Positions 26,018 through 32,581 of a stretch of DNA of 32,581 bases are shown here, piece by piece. Positions within the stretch are counted from its first letter, which is position 1; each line of letters opens with the position of its first letter. Position numbers and translations under genes: made by a program. Below the pieces are notes generated by a model. That model had not been told where the DNA came from, searched no databases, and was given only the letters and a program-made list of their open reading frames with translations. The stretch comes from Comamonadaceae bacterium (GTDB lineage Bacteria; Pseudomonadota; Gammaproteobacteria; Burkholderiales; Burkholderiaceae_C): the NCBI GenBank assembly GCA_027491035.1, contig JAIXWZ010000235.1, positions 1-32,581 of the forward strand, written 5' to 3'.

Positions 26018-28039
26018 TTACTTCACCTTCACCAAAAGATTGCTGTGGGGATCAACGACCAGGGTCATGTCGGGCTCGACCACTGTGGTCGTATCCTTTT
26101 GTTCGATGATGGCCGGGCCTTCGAACGCCATGCCGGGCAGCAGGTCGTCGCGGTGGTAGACGGGGGTGTCGTACCAGCGCGCAAAGTGCACCGGCCGCCG
26201 CCCGATGGGCTTGGGAGTCGCCGACGAAGCCTGCGCCTTGGCCCGCGCGGCTGCCGTGCTGCTGCGCGAGCCCACGGCCACGGTGCGCAGGTTCACCAGC
26301 ACCACCGGGATGTCCTGGAGCGTGTTGCCAAACTGGGTGCGGTAGGCTTCGATGAAGGCTTGCTCAAGCTCGGACTGGCTCATGCCGGGCTGCACGCTCA
26401 CCCGCAGCGAGTGGATTTGGCCGGCATAAGCCATGTCGGCCGCGTGCGAGAGCACGACCGAGTCCACTGGCACTTGGCTTTCTTTGATCTGTGTTTGCGC
26501 CTGTGCACGCTGGTGCTCAAAAATGGTGGCCAGTTGCGCGGGGTCGATCGCATCGATCCGCTTCTCGACGGTCTGAGAGATGTCGTAGCGCAAGTCGGCA
26601 TAGGCGCAGCCCAGGGCGCAAAGCACGCCCGGGTACTGCGGCACGAGCATGGTGCTCACGCCGACCTCGCGAATCAACGCACCGCCGTGCAGAGGGCCTG
26701 CGCCACCGAAGGCCACCAGCGCAAAGTCGCGCGGATCGAGTCCACGCTCGATGGACATCAAGCGCATACGGCCGGCCATGCGCTGATTGACCACGGCCAA
26801 AATGGCCTCGGCCGTTTGCTCCATGCCCAGACCGAGCTTGGCGCCCAAATCGGTCACCGCCTTGCGCGCGCCCTCCACATCGAGCGCGCTGCCGTCACCA
26901 TTCATGCGGCTGTCGGGGTTGATGCGCCCGAGCACCACGTTGGCATCGGTCACGGTGGGCTCGGTGCCGCCACGCCGGTAGGCCACTGGGCCGGGCACGG
27001 CACCGGCGCTGCGCGGGCCGACCTGCAGCATGCCGCCGCGGTCCAGGTGGGCAATGCTGCCGCCACCGGCGCCGATGGTGTGCACATCGATCATCGGCAA
27101 GCGCAGCGGGATGCGAAAGTCCAGATTGGTCAGCTCAGCCACTTCGGGCTTGCCGTTGATGATGACCGCCACATCAAAGCTGGTGCCGCCCATGTCACCG
27201 GTGATCACATGGCTAAAGCCCGACTCGGCGGCGATCAGCGCGGCTGCAGTGACGCCAGCGGCCGGCCCCGATCGCACGATGTAGGCCGAGCGCTGACCGA
27301 GTTGGCGCAGGGGCGCGACACCGCCATTGGACTGCATGATCGCGACTTCACGGTCAAAGCCCCAGCCATTGAGTTTTTCAGCCAGGTTCTTGGCATACCG
27401 TGCGACCAGGGGCTGCAAAAAGCCCTGCACCACGGCCGTGCTGGTGCGCTCGAATTCATAGTACTCCCGCACCACCGAGGTGGCGGTGACCAGCTCCCAT
27501 GCGGGGTTGATCTCAGCCAGAAGCTGCTTGGCCCGCTCTTCATGGGAGGTGTTGGCATAGGCATGCATGAAGGCAATCACCACCGATTCGACCTGGCGTG
27601 ACTGCAACTCCTGGGCCACTGCACGCAAGCCCGCTTCGTCCAGCGGCACCAAAACCTGGCCTTCGTAGTCGACGCGCTCGTCGACCTCAAAGCGAAGATC
27701 GCGGGGCACGAGCGGCTCGTGCGAACCCTCCAGGCCGTACATCGTCGGTCGATCGCGGCGGCCGAGCTCGATCAGGTCACGAAATCCGCGGGTGGTGATC
27801 AGGGCGCAACGCGCGCCGCGCCGCTCGATCACGGCATTGGTGGCGATGGTCGTGCCGTGCAAAATCGCGTCGAGCTCATCAGGGCGCAGGCCTGCCGCCT
27901 GCAATGCATTGAGCAGCCCCACCGAGGGGTCGTGCGGGGTCGAAGGCACTTTGAGAATCTGGTGCGGCCGATCGGCGCTGCCTGAAAAGTAAAGGTCGGT
28001 GAAGGTGCCACCGACATCAATGCCTACGGTTCCTGCCAT
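26018..28039 (-). CDS. Hydantoinase A/oxoprolinase-family subunit (HyuA-like, ATP-binding)
   Basis: ATPase subunit of the HyuA/HyuB type, 673 residues, with an ASKHA fold. The first phosphate-binding loop is GIDVGGTFTD at 6-15; further on are HGTTIATNAVIER, the second loop TGDMGGTSFDV and the glycine-rich GAGGGSIA, then VAFGGAGPLHG. It should phosphorylate or otherwise activate the substrate for HyuB. A low-complexity Ser/Ala/Lys stretch interrupts the C-terminal domain (about residue 585-605). CAGGAG stands seven bases before the ATG. It follows the esterase gene by 24 bases and abuts hyuB, so the two subunits are expressed together. Confidence 0.93.
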   Translation of the reverse strand: MAGTVGIDVGGTFTDLYFSGSADRPHQILKVPSTPHDPSVGLLNALQAAGLRPDELDAILHGTTIATNAVIERRGARCALITTRGFRDLIELGRRDRPTMYGLEGSHEPLVPRDLRFEVDERVDYEGQVLVPLDEAGLRAVAQELQSRQVESVVIAFMHAYANTSHEERAKQLLAEINPAWELVTATSVVREYYEFERTSTAVVQGFLQPLVARYAKNLAEKLNGWGFDREVAIMQSNGGVAPLRQLGQRSAYIVRSGPAAGVTAAALIAAESGFSHVITGDMGGTSFDVAVIINGKPEVAELTNLDFRIPLRLPMIDVHTIGAGGGSIAHLDRGGMLQVGPRSAGAVPGPVAYRRGGTEPTVTDANVVLGRINPDSRMNGDGSALDVEGARKAVTDLGAKLGLGMEQTAEAILAVVNQRMAGRMRLMSIERGLDPRDFALVAFGGAGPLHGGALIREVGVSTMLVPQYPGVLCALGCAYADLRYDISQTVEKRIDAIDPAQLATIFEHQRAQAQTQIKESQVPVDSVVLSHAADMAYAGQIHSLRVSVQPGMSQSELEQAFIEAYRTQFGNTLQDIPVVLVNLRTVAVGSRSSTAAARAKAQASSATPKPIGRRPVHFARWYDTPVYHRDDLLPGMAFEGPAIIEQKDTTTVVEPDMTLVVDPHSNLLVKVK

Positions 28040-28063
28040 CTGCTGTCTCCTGTCTGGGGGGCG

Positions 28064-29047
28064 TCAGGCGCGCAGCCTGCTGAGCGCCGGTTGTGGGGGG
28101 CAAGCGGGCCGCTGGCCTGCGCTGTGGTGATGGCGCAGCCAGTTGCAGGCCCGGGCCATGCCCTCATGGGCTGGCTGCAAGCGCGCGGCATGCTTGAGAA
28201 ATCCGTGGTTCAAGCCCGCTGCGCAGTGCTGCTCAACGCTCACGCCGGCCTGCCGCAAGCGGCGCGCAAAGGCGTCTGCCTCATCGCTCAAAACGTCGTA
28301 TTGGGCCGTCATCAACCAGGTGGGCGGCATGCCTGCCAAATCGGGGGCGCGCAGCGGGCTGGCATAAGGGTGGTCAGCCTGGCTGGGGTCTTGCAGATAG
28401 TTGGACCAAAACCACGCCATGCCCTGGGCGGTCAGGCCGTAGCCGTGGGCATACCGGCTAAACGAGGGCCAGGCCGAGCTGGGGTGATCGGTCACGGGGT
28501 ACCACAGCACCAGAGCCTGCGCCAAAGGACCGCCTTCTTGGCGCAAGCGCATGGCTGTGACGGCGGCCAGGCAGCCGCCCGCGCTGTCCCCGGCCAGGCT
28601 GAGCTTGCGCCCATCGGCGCCGAGATCGGCTGCCATGTGCGCCAGACAACGCGTGGCGGCCAGGCAGTCGTCGGGGCCACTGGGAAAGCGATGTTCAGGC
28701 GCCAGGCGGTAGTCGACCGAGGCCACCACCGTGCGCGAGCCTGCGGCCAGGCGACGACAGATCTCGTCATGCGTCTCGAGGTCGAGCGCGCAAAAGCCGC
28801 TGCCGTGGAAAAACACCGTCAGCGGCAAGGTGGTCTCGTCGGCCTGGGGGCGGTAGCTGCGCACCGCGATCGGACCGGCCGGCCCTGGCACCCGAAAATT
28901 TTTCACCTCGGCCATGTCGATGGGCACTTGGCGCGCGTAGGCCTTCTTCATTTGCTCGCGCGCCTGCGCGATGGGCAGGCCGTGGTAGGGCACAGCGGCA
29001 GCAGCAGCGGCGGCCAGTTCGGCGGCGATGAAGGGATGCAAGGGCAT
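28064..29047 (-). CDS. Alpha/beta hydrolase, hormone-sensitive-lipase-type esterase
   Basis: Carboxylesterase of the HSL (family IV) type, 327 residues. Oxyanion-hole motif HGSGF at 81-85 (HGGGF in most members), nucleophile Ser155 in GDSAGG, Asp251 in YDVLSDEADAF and His281 in GLNHGF complete the triad. No signal peptide, so it is probably cytoplasmic and acts on short acyl esters or lactones. It sits between the Bug gene (26-base gap) and hyuA (24-base gap). A role in opening an ester or lactone at the start or during the pathway is inferred from context. Confidence 0.92.
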   Translation of the reverse strand: MPLHPFIAAELAAAAAAAVPYHGLPIAQAREQMKKAYARQVPIDMAEVKNFRVPGPAGPIAVRSYRPQADETTLPLTVFFHGSGFCALDLETHDEICRRLAAGSRTVVASVDYRLAPEHRFPSGPDDCLAATRCLAHMAADLGADGRKLSLAGDSAGGCLAAVTAMRLRQEGGPLAQALVLWYPVTDHPSSAWPSFSRYAHGYGLTAQGMAWFWSNYLQDPSQADHPYASPLRAPDLAGMPPTWLMTAQYDVLSDEADAFARRLRQAGVSVEQHCAAGLNHGFLKHAARLQPAHEGMARACNWLRHHHSAGQRPACPPQPALSRLRA

Positions 29048-29073
29048 GGTGAGAGAGGCAGCGACCGGCCCAA

Positions 29074-30123
29074 TTACTGCGGCTGCACGCCCATAGACTG
29101 CAGCAGGCGAGGCAGCCGCTCGACCTCGCTGCGCACAAAGGGGCCAAATTCTGCGGGCCCCATCCAGCGTGGATCGGCACCCAGTTGCTGCAGCCGCTGG
29201 GATATCTCGGCCGTTTTGACCAGACGCTCTATCTCTTCGGCCAGACGCTTGACGATGGGCTCGGGTGTGCTGGCGGGCACAAAAAGGCCGATCCAGCCGA
29301 CGAAGTTGAAATCGGCCACGCCGGCCTCGCCCAAGGTGGGGATGTCAGGCGCTTGTGTGCTGCGCCCGCCCAGGCTGACCACACCCAGGGCGCGCACGGC
29401 CCCTGACTTGACGTGGGCCACACTCGAAGCAATGTCTGGAAACATGACCTGCACCCGGCCGGCGATCACATCGGTCAGGCCCAAGGGGTTGCTCTGGTAA
29501 GGCACGCGCAGCATTTCTGCGCCCGCACGCCGCGCAAACATCTCGCCCATCATCAGGCTCGACGTATTGCCCGCTGCAAAACTCACGGCCTTGGGGTTGG
29601 CCTTGATCAGCGCGAGCAGTTCGGCCGGATTGCGCGCCGGCACGGACGGGTGAACCACCAGAAAACTCGAAAAGGTCGCCACCATGCCGACCGGGATGAA
29701 ATCCTTTATAGGGTCGTAGCCCAGCTTGGCCACCAGGCCCGGGTTGGCACCATGCGTGGAGTTGGTGCCCATGAGCAGGGTCAGGCCATCGGCACTGGCA
29801 CGCGCCACAGCCGTGCTGGCTATGGCGCCATTGGCCCCCGGCCGGTTCTCAACGACCACCGGCTGCTTGAGCGCCGCTTCGAGCCGCTGGGCCAGCAGCC
29901 GGGTGGCGGTGTCGGTTCCGCTGCCAGCGCCAAAGGGCACCACGATTTTCAAAGGGCGACTGGGATAGGCTTCTGGGGCCGAGCTTTGCGACCAGGCCGC
30001 CGAGGCGCACAGCAACGCGCCGCCCAGGGCGAGCCAGGCGCCCCTGAGGCCTCCAGCTCGCCCTGTCGTCTGCACGCGCTTGGCAGCGCGATGTCCCATT
30101 TTCTGTGTGGGCTCGTTCATCAT
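29074..30123 (-). CDS. Bug/TctC-family periplasmic substrate-binding protein
   Basis: Second tripartite-tricarboxylate-type receptor, 349 residues. A long N-terminal signal region has basic residues to about 27, then GAWLALGGALLCASAAWS with likely cleavage near 45. The mature domain carries YPSRPLKIVVPFGAGSGTD, VVVENRPGANGAIA and DGLTLLMGTNSTHGANPGL. Two ATGs are adjacent (30123 and 30120) behind GGAGGAGG; either can be the start. It is the first structural gene after the GntR regulators. No TctA/TctB permease genes are in the window. Confidence 0.92.
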   Translation of the reverse strand: MMNEPTQKMGHRAAKRVQTTGRAGGLRGAWLALGGALLCASAAWSQSSAPEAYPSRPLKIVVPFGAGSGTDTATRLLAQRLEAALKQPVVVENRPGANGAIASTAVARASADGLTLLMGTNSTHGANPGLVAKLGYDPIKDFIPVGMVATFSSFLVVHPSVPARNPAELLALIKANPKAVSFAAGNTSSLMMGEMFARRAGAEMLRVPYQSNPLGLTDVIAGRVQVMFPDIASSVAHVKSGAVRALGVVSLGGRSTQAPDIPTLGEAGVADFNFVGWIGLFVPASTPEPIVKRLAEEIERLVKTAEISQRLQQLGADPRWMGPAEFGPFVRSEVERLPRLLQSMGVQPQ

Positions 30124-30202
30124 TTTCCTCCTCCGCCCTTGCGGGCCTGTGCATCTCTGGCCTCAGTCAGGGCGTTGGGGCCCCTGCTGCTTTTCTTTCC
30201 TC

Positions 30203-30224
30203 GCGGGCGCTCTCCTGGGCCCGC
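30203..30224 (-). other. Stem-loop after the second GntR gene
   Basis: GCGGGC (30203-30208) and GCCCGC (30219-30224) can pair with a 10-base loop, just downstream of the GntR stop and before the Bug gene. There is no T-tract after it on the minus strand, so it is not a convincing intrinsic terminator; it may attenuate or stabilise the mRNA. Confidence 0.35.
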
Positions 30225-30230
30225 CGTCTT

Positions 30231-30998
30231 TCATGTCGTCGTGTCTGTGGGCCGAGTGATCCGATCTGTCCTGCGTGGGGGTTGCTCTTTGACCCGCTCG
30301 TCGACCGCACGCACGTAAGCCCCCACATGGCGCCCCATGCGCCGCCAAGCGGCATCGCCATCGCGCGCTTCAATCGCATCCATGACCTTCTGGTGAGCCA
30401 GAACCACCGCCTGGCGCACTTCGGGTGAATTGAAACCACGCAGGTCGGTCGCTTCGTAGACGGCCTGCGCAATCGCCTGGGTGAAGGCGATCAACAGTTC
30501 GTTGTGACTGGCTCGCACCAGACTCACATGCCAAGCCAGATTGGCCTGCAAAAACGCCGGCACGTCCGCAATACATTCCTGGATGGCCCGGTGACGTTCG
30601 AGAAGGTCCGCCCAGTCATCAGGCGTGTGATTCTTGGCGGCCAGACGGGCCGACTGCGGCTCTATCGCTTCGCGGGCTTGCAAAACGGACTCGAATCTCA
30701 CGCCCTGGCCCCGAATAAAGGTGTGTATCGAACGCTGCACGGTTTCTGCGCGGGGGCGCATCACCTCGGTTCCGCCGTTGCGGCCGGTACGGGTGGCCAC
30801 CAGGCCTTCGACTTCGAGGATCAGCAGGGCCTCGCGCACCGTGGCCCGTGACAAGCCGGACTGCTGGGCCAGCTCCCGCTCGCTGGGCAAACTCACCCCA
30901 ACGTCCAGCTGCCCGGCCAAAATCTGCTCGCGCAGCACGTCGGCCAGCACATCGGCAGCTTTAGGGATGTCCAGGGGCGTCAGATCCAACATGGTCAT
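30231..30998 (-). CDS. GntR-family transcriptional regulator, FadR/FCD subfamily
   Basis: Ligand-controlled DNA-binding protein, 255 residues. The N-terminal winged helix-turn-helix is clear (LPSERELAQQSGLSRATVREAL, then ILEVEGLVATRTGRNGG). The C-terminal all-helical FCD domain has REAIEPQSARLAA, AWHVSLVRASHNELL and GRHVGAYV, with the histidines that usually bind metal or ligand. FCD regulators of this kind sense small organic acids or acyl-CoAs. Two operator-like sites lie immediately upstream over its promoter, so it probably represses itself and perhaps the genes downstream. Start is ATG 30998, or 30992 two codons later. It is paralogous to the regulator upstream. Confidence 0.93.
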   Translation of the reverse strand: MTMLDLTPLDIPKAADVLADVLREQILAGQLDVGVSLPSERELAQQSGLSRATVREALLILEVEGLVATRTGRNGGTEVMRPRAETVQRSIHTFIRGQGVRFESVLQAREAIEPQSARLAAKNHTPDDWADLLERHRAIQECIADVPAFLQANLAWHVSLVRASHNELLIAFTQAIAQAVYEATDLRGFNSPEVRQAVVLAHQKVMDAIEARDGDAAWRRMGRHVGAYVRAVDERVKEQPPRRTDRITRPTDTTT

Positions 30999-31008
30999 AT
31001 CAACTCTT

Positions 31009-31019
31009 GTGTCAGATCA
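31009..31019. promoter_or_regulatory. Operator-like site 2 (GntR/FCD type, imperfect)
   Basis: GTGTCAGATCA matches 8 of 11 bases of the perfect site at 31040-31050. Their centres are 31 bp apart, about three helical turns, so two dimers would bind the same face of the DNA. It overlaps the putative -10 (TATGAT on the minus strand, 31021-31016) and ends about 10 bases before the regulator start codon. Confidence 0.5.
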
Positions 31020-31046
31020 TATTTGGCACAACGTTGATTTGGTCAG
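31016..31046 (-). promoter_or_regulatory. Putative promoter of the second GntR gene
   Basis: On the minus strand a -10 TATGAT is at 31021-31016. The nearest -35 candidate, CTGACC at 31046-31041, has a long 19-base spacer, so the -35 assignment is weak. Both elements are covered by the two operator-like sites, which would suit autorepression. Confidence 0.35.
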
Positions 31047-31050
31047 ACCA
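31040..31050. promoter_or_regulatory. Operator-like site 1, TGGTCAGACCA (GntR/FCD type)
   Basis: A perfect 5-1-5 inverted repeat, with A/T-rich flanks partly continuing the symmetry. It matches the TGGT-N3-ACCA pattern known for FadR-type GntR regulators such as PdhR and LldR. It lies 42-52 bases upstream of the second GntR gene, so autoregulation is the simplest reading; the adjacent paralog has a similar DNA-binding domain and may use it too. Confidence 0.65.
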
Positions 31051-31210
31051 TATCGGTTTTTTTGCGCAGGTTTTCCCTAGGTTTTAGCAGGTCTTTCGGA
31101 TTCTTCAGCCAAGAATATCGCCAAAGATCCAACTGGATTACATTTGAGGCAGCCCTGAGGGCTCAGACAGGTCTGTACGACCCAGGATGCGTCACCGCGA
31201 TCAGACGCAA

Positions 31211-31930
31211 TCAGCCCAAGGCAAGCGACTCGACGCTTTTGACGCGCTGAACATAGGCGCCCACATGACGTGACATGCGGCGCCAGGCGGCGTCTGGATC
31301 CCCCGCTTCGATCGCGGCCATCACCGCCTCATGCGCTTGAGCTACTTTACGGCGGATGGATGGCGGACTCAGCTCATGCAGGTCGGTGGCCTGGTAGACC
31401 GTCTGCGCAAAAGCACCCACAAAGGCGCTGAGCAGCTCGTTGTGGGCCGCGAGGACCACGGCCACATGCCAGTCAAGATTGGCCCGCAAGAAGTCGGTCA
31501 CATCGTCAATATCGCGGAGCAAGCGCTCATGGCACTGGCGCAGGGCCAGCATGTCCTGCTCGGTGCGGTGCAGAGCAGCCAGTCGAGCCGCGTGTGGCTC
31601 GATGGCTTCGCGCACCTCGAGAACCGATTCGAGCCGGATATTTTGGCCCCGTATGAAAATCCCGATGGATCGCTCAATGGTCGCCAAGCTCGGACGCACG
31701 ACCTCAGATCCGCCGTTGCGGCCGGTTCTCGTGGCAATGAGGCCCTCGACCTCGAGAATGCGCAAGGCCTCCCGAACCGAAGCGCGGGACAAACCCGCCT
31801 GGGCTGCCAAGTCTCGCTCGTTCGGAAGGACGGCCCCCACGTGCAGTCGTCCGTCAAGAATCTGCTCGCGCAGGCTGTTTGCGAGTACGTCGGCAGCCTT
31901 GGGAACCTGAATGGGGCTTAGGGTGAGCAT
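31211..31930 (-). CDS. GntR-family transcriptional regulator, FadR/FCD subfamily (paralog)
   Basis: Second FCD-type regulator, 239 residues, first gene after the rRNA terminator. The wHTH region (LPNERDLAAQAGLSRASVREALRILEV, then EGLIATRTGRNGG) and the FCD region (REAIEPHAARLAALH, DWHVAVVLAAHNELL, SRHVGAYV) are very similar to the neighbouring regulator throughout, so the pair arose by tandem duplication. The recognition helix differs by one conservative change (RATVREAL versus RASVREAL), so both may bind the same operator and answer to different ligands. No copy of the TGGTC-N-GACCA site is seen upstream of this gene. The ATG at 31930 has only a weak ribosome-binding site. Confidence 0.93.
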   Translation of the reverse strand: MLTLSPIQVPKAADVLANSLREQILDGRLHVGAVLPNERDLAAQAGLSRASVREALRILEVEGLIATRTGRNGGSEVVRPSLATIERSIGIFIRGQNIRLESVLEVREAIEPHAARLAALHRTEQDMLALRQCHERLLRDIDDVTDFLRANLDWHVAVVLAAHNELLSAFVGAFAQTVYQATDLHELSPPSIRRKVAQAHEAVMAAIEAGDPDAAWRRMSRHVGAYVQRVKSVESLALG

Positions 31931-31951
31931 GCGAGCAGGAAGTCACCTGCA

Positions 31952-31957
31952 ATTGTA
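31952..31957 (-). promoter_or_regulatory. Possible -10 element of the first GntR gene
   Basis: TACAAT on the minus strand, about 21 bases before the start codon, which would give a very short leader. No good -35 is found at 16-18 bases. The gap from 31931 to 32029 holds nothing else recognisable. Confidence 0.3.
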
Positions 31958-32029
31958 TTGGATCGTTGCGCGAATTCGACGGGAGAGACGCATGACGAGA
32001 AAAGAGACATCGCTTCCATCGGCGATCAG

Positions 32030-32070
32030 AAAACAAAACGCCCAGCCGGATCGCTAAATCGGGCTGGGCG
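32030..32070 (-). terminator. Intrinsic terminator of the rRNA operon
   Basis: On the minus strand CGCCCAGCC (32070-32062) and GGCTGGGCG (32047-32039) form a perfect 9-bp GC-rich stem with a 14-base loop, directly followed by TTTTGTTTT (32038-32030). It lies about 17 bases after the 5S 3' end and separates the rRNA operon from the GntR gene. Confidence 0.93.
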
Positions 32071-32087
32071 GCTTGCTGGCTGTAAGA

Positions 32088-32202
32088 GCCTGACAATGTC
32101 CTACTTTCACACGGGAGTCCGCACTATCATCGGCGCTAAGTCGTTTCACTGTCCTGTTCGGGATGGGAAGGAGTGGTACCAACTTGCTATGGTCATCAGG
32201 CA
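32088..32202 (-). rRNA. rrf: 5S ribosomal RNA
   Basis: The minus strand reads TGCCTGATGACCATAGC at the 5' end and contains CCATCCCGAACAGGACAGTG and GTAGGACATTGTCAGGC at the 3' end. The two ends pair as helix I, and the loop B/C sequence CCCATCCCGAAC is the universal 5S signature. Length about 115 nt. The sequence resembles 5S of Comamonadaceae. Ends are estimated from helix I pairing. Confidence 0.95.
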
Positions 32203-32211
32203 TAAAGGGTC

Positions 32212-32238
32212 GGCAGCCTGCCCTTTGAGCAGGCTGCC
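32212..32238 (-). other. Perfect stem-loop in the 23S-5S spacer
   Basis: GGCAGCCTGC (32212-32221) pairs perfectly with GCAGGCTGCC (32229-32238) around a 7-base loop, ten bases before the 5S gene in transcription order. There is no T-tract. It may be an RNA-processing signal in the rRNA precursor; the rest of the 147-base spacer (32203-32349) shows no tRNA or ORF. Confidence 0.6.
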
Positions 32239-32349
32239 CGATTCATAGAATTGATTCAGTGTTTTAAGAGATCGCGCACTGCTGCGCCTATTTTGACTGC
32301 GTCACTTGGCATAACAACCCTGACAGTCTTTGAGAACTACCAAAGTTAT

Positions 32350-32581
32350 AGGGTCAAGCCGCACGAGCAATTAGTATCAGTTAGCTTAACGCATTACTGC
32401 GCTTCCACACCTGACCTATCAACGTCCTGGTCTAGAACGACTCTTTAGGGGGCTCAAGGCCCCGGCAGATCTCATCTTGAAACGAGTTTCCCGCTTAGAT
32501 GCTTTCAGCGGTTATCTCTTCCGAACTTAGCTACTCGGCAATGCCACTGGCGTGACAACCGATACACCAGAGGGTCGTCCA
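32350..32581 (-). rRNA. rrl: 23S ribosomal RNA, 3' end (partial)
   Basis: The minus strand ends with the conserved 23S 3' terminus (GATACTAATTGCTCGTGCGGCTTGACCCT). It includes other conserved domain VI segments such as AACCGCTGAAAGCATCTAAG and CTCGTTTCAAGATGAG. The gene continues beyond the right edge of the window. The exact mature 3' end is estimated by analogy with E. coli. Confidence 0.95.

Noticed and set aside
24896..27601. 901-codon plus-strand open frame opposite hyuA/hyuB
   Set aside because: The minus-strand frames encode complete HyuA and HyuB. The plus frame is rich in His, Gly, Ala and Arg without domains and merely mirrors codon bias.
32203..32349. tRNA in the 23S-5S spacer
   Set aside because: No cloverleaf or conserved T-loop sequence; only a simple hairpin is seen.

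Overview
The window looks like a chromosomal segment of a GC-rich betaproteobacterium of the Burkholderiales, most likely Comamonadaceae. This rests on the 5S/23S rRNA sequence at the right edge, the periplasmic Bug/TctC-type binding proteins, the many FadR-like GntR and acyl-CoA genes, and strong third-position GC. The genus cannot be named from the sequence alone.

Layout. Positions 1-516 hold no convincing gene but contain repeats: an imperfect long inverted repeat, two REP-like units and an 11-bp tandem repeat. The only plus-strand gene is a Rep-type DNA helicase (517-2604). Everything else, from 2654 to the right edge, is on the minus strand. Twenty-nine protein genes run leftward from two tandem GntR regulators (31930) to an enoyl-CoA hydratase/isomerase family gene (2654). 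At the far right are the 3' end of a 23S rRNA gene, a 5S rRNA gene and a strong intrinsic terminator, transcribed in the same direction. So a large catabolic cluster sits between an rRNA operon and rep.

The cluster, in transcription order: (a) two paralogous FCD-type GntR regulators, the second preceded by two operator-like sites 31 bp apart over its likely promoter; (b) a Bug-type binding protein, an HSL-type esterase and a HyuA/HyuB ATP-dependent amidohydrolase/carboxylase-type pair; (c) acyl-CoA dehydrogenase, enoyl-CoA hydratase, class III CoA-transferase, a thiolase-fold protein lacking the thiolase Cys/His, and its DUF35 zinc-ribbon/OB partner; (d) a second Bug protein and an SDR; (e) a branched-chain-type ABC transporter (binding protein, LivH, LivM, LivG, LivF) interrupted by a D-2-hydroxyacid dehydrogenase and an HpcH/HpaI aldolase; (f) a split AtuA-family pair, an acyl-CoA synthetase, a MaoC hydratase, a quinone oxidoreductase, an SDR, an APH-type kinase and two crotonase-fold proteins. 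Many junctions are stop/start overlaps (ATGA, GTGA, TGATG), so large parts are probably co-transcribed and translationally coupled.

Working model (inference): an unusual carboxylate, ester or amide/lactam is taken up by ABC and Bug-assisted transport, hydrolysed, activated to a CoA thioester by the ligase or CoA-transferase, and shortened by beta-oxidation-like steps. Non-standard reactions would be a retro-aldol step by the Cys-less thiolase/DUF35 pair, phosphorylation of a hydroxyacyl-CoA by the APH-type kinase, and whatever AtuA and HyuAB do. The substrate is not identifiable from the sequence. No CRISPR array, tRNA, insertion sequence or integrase was seen.
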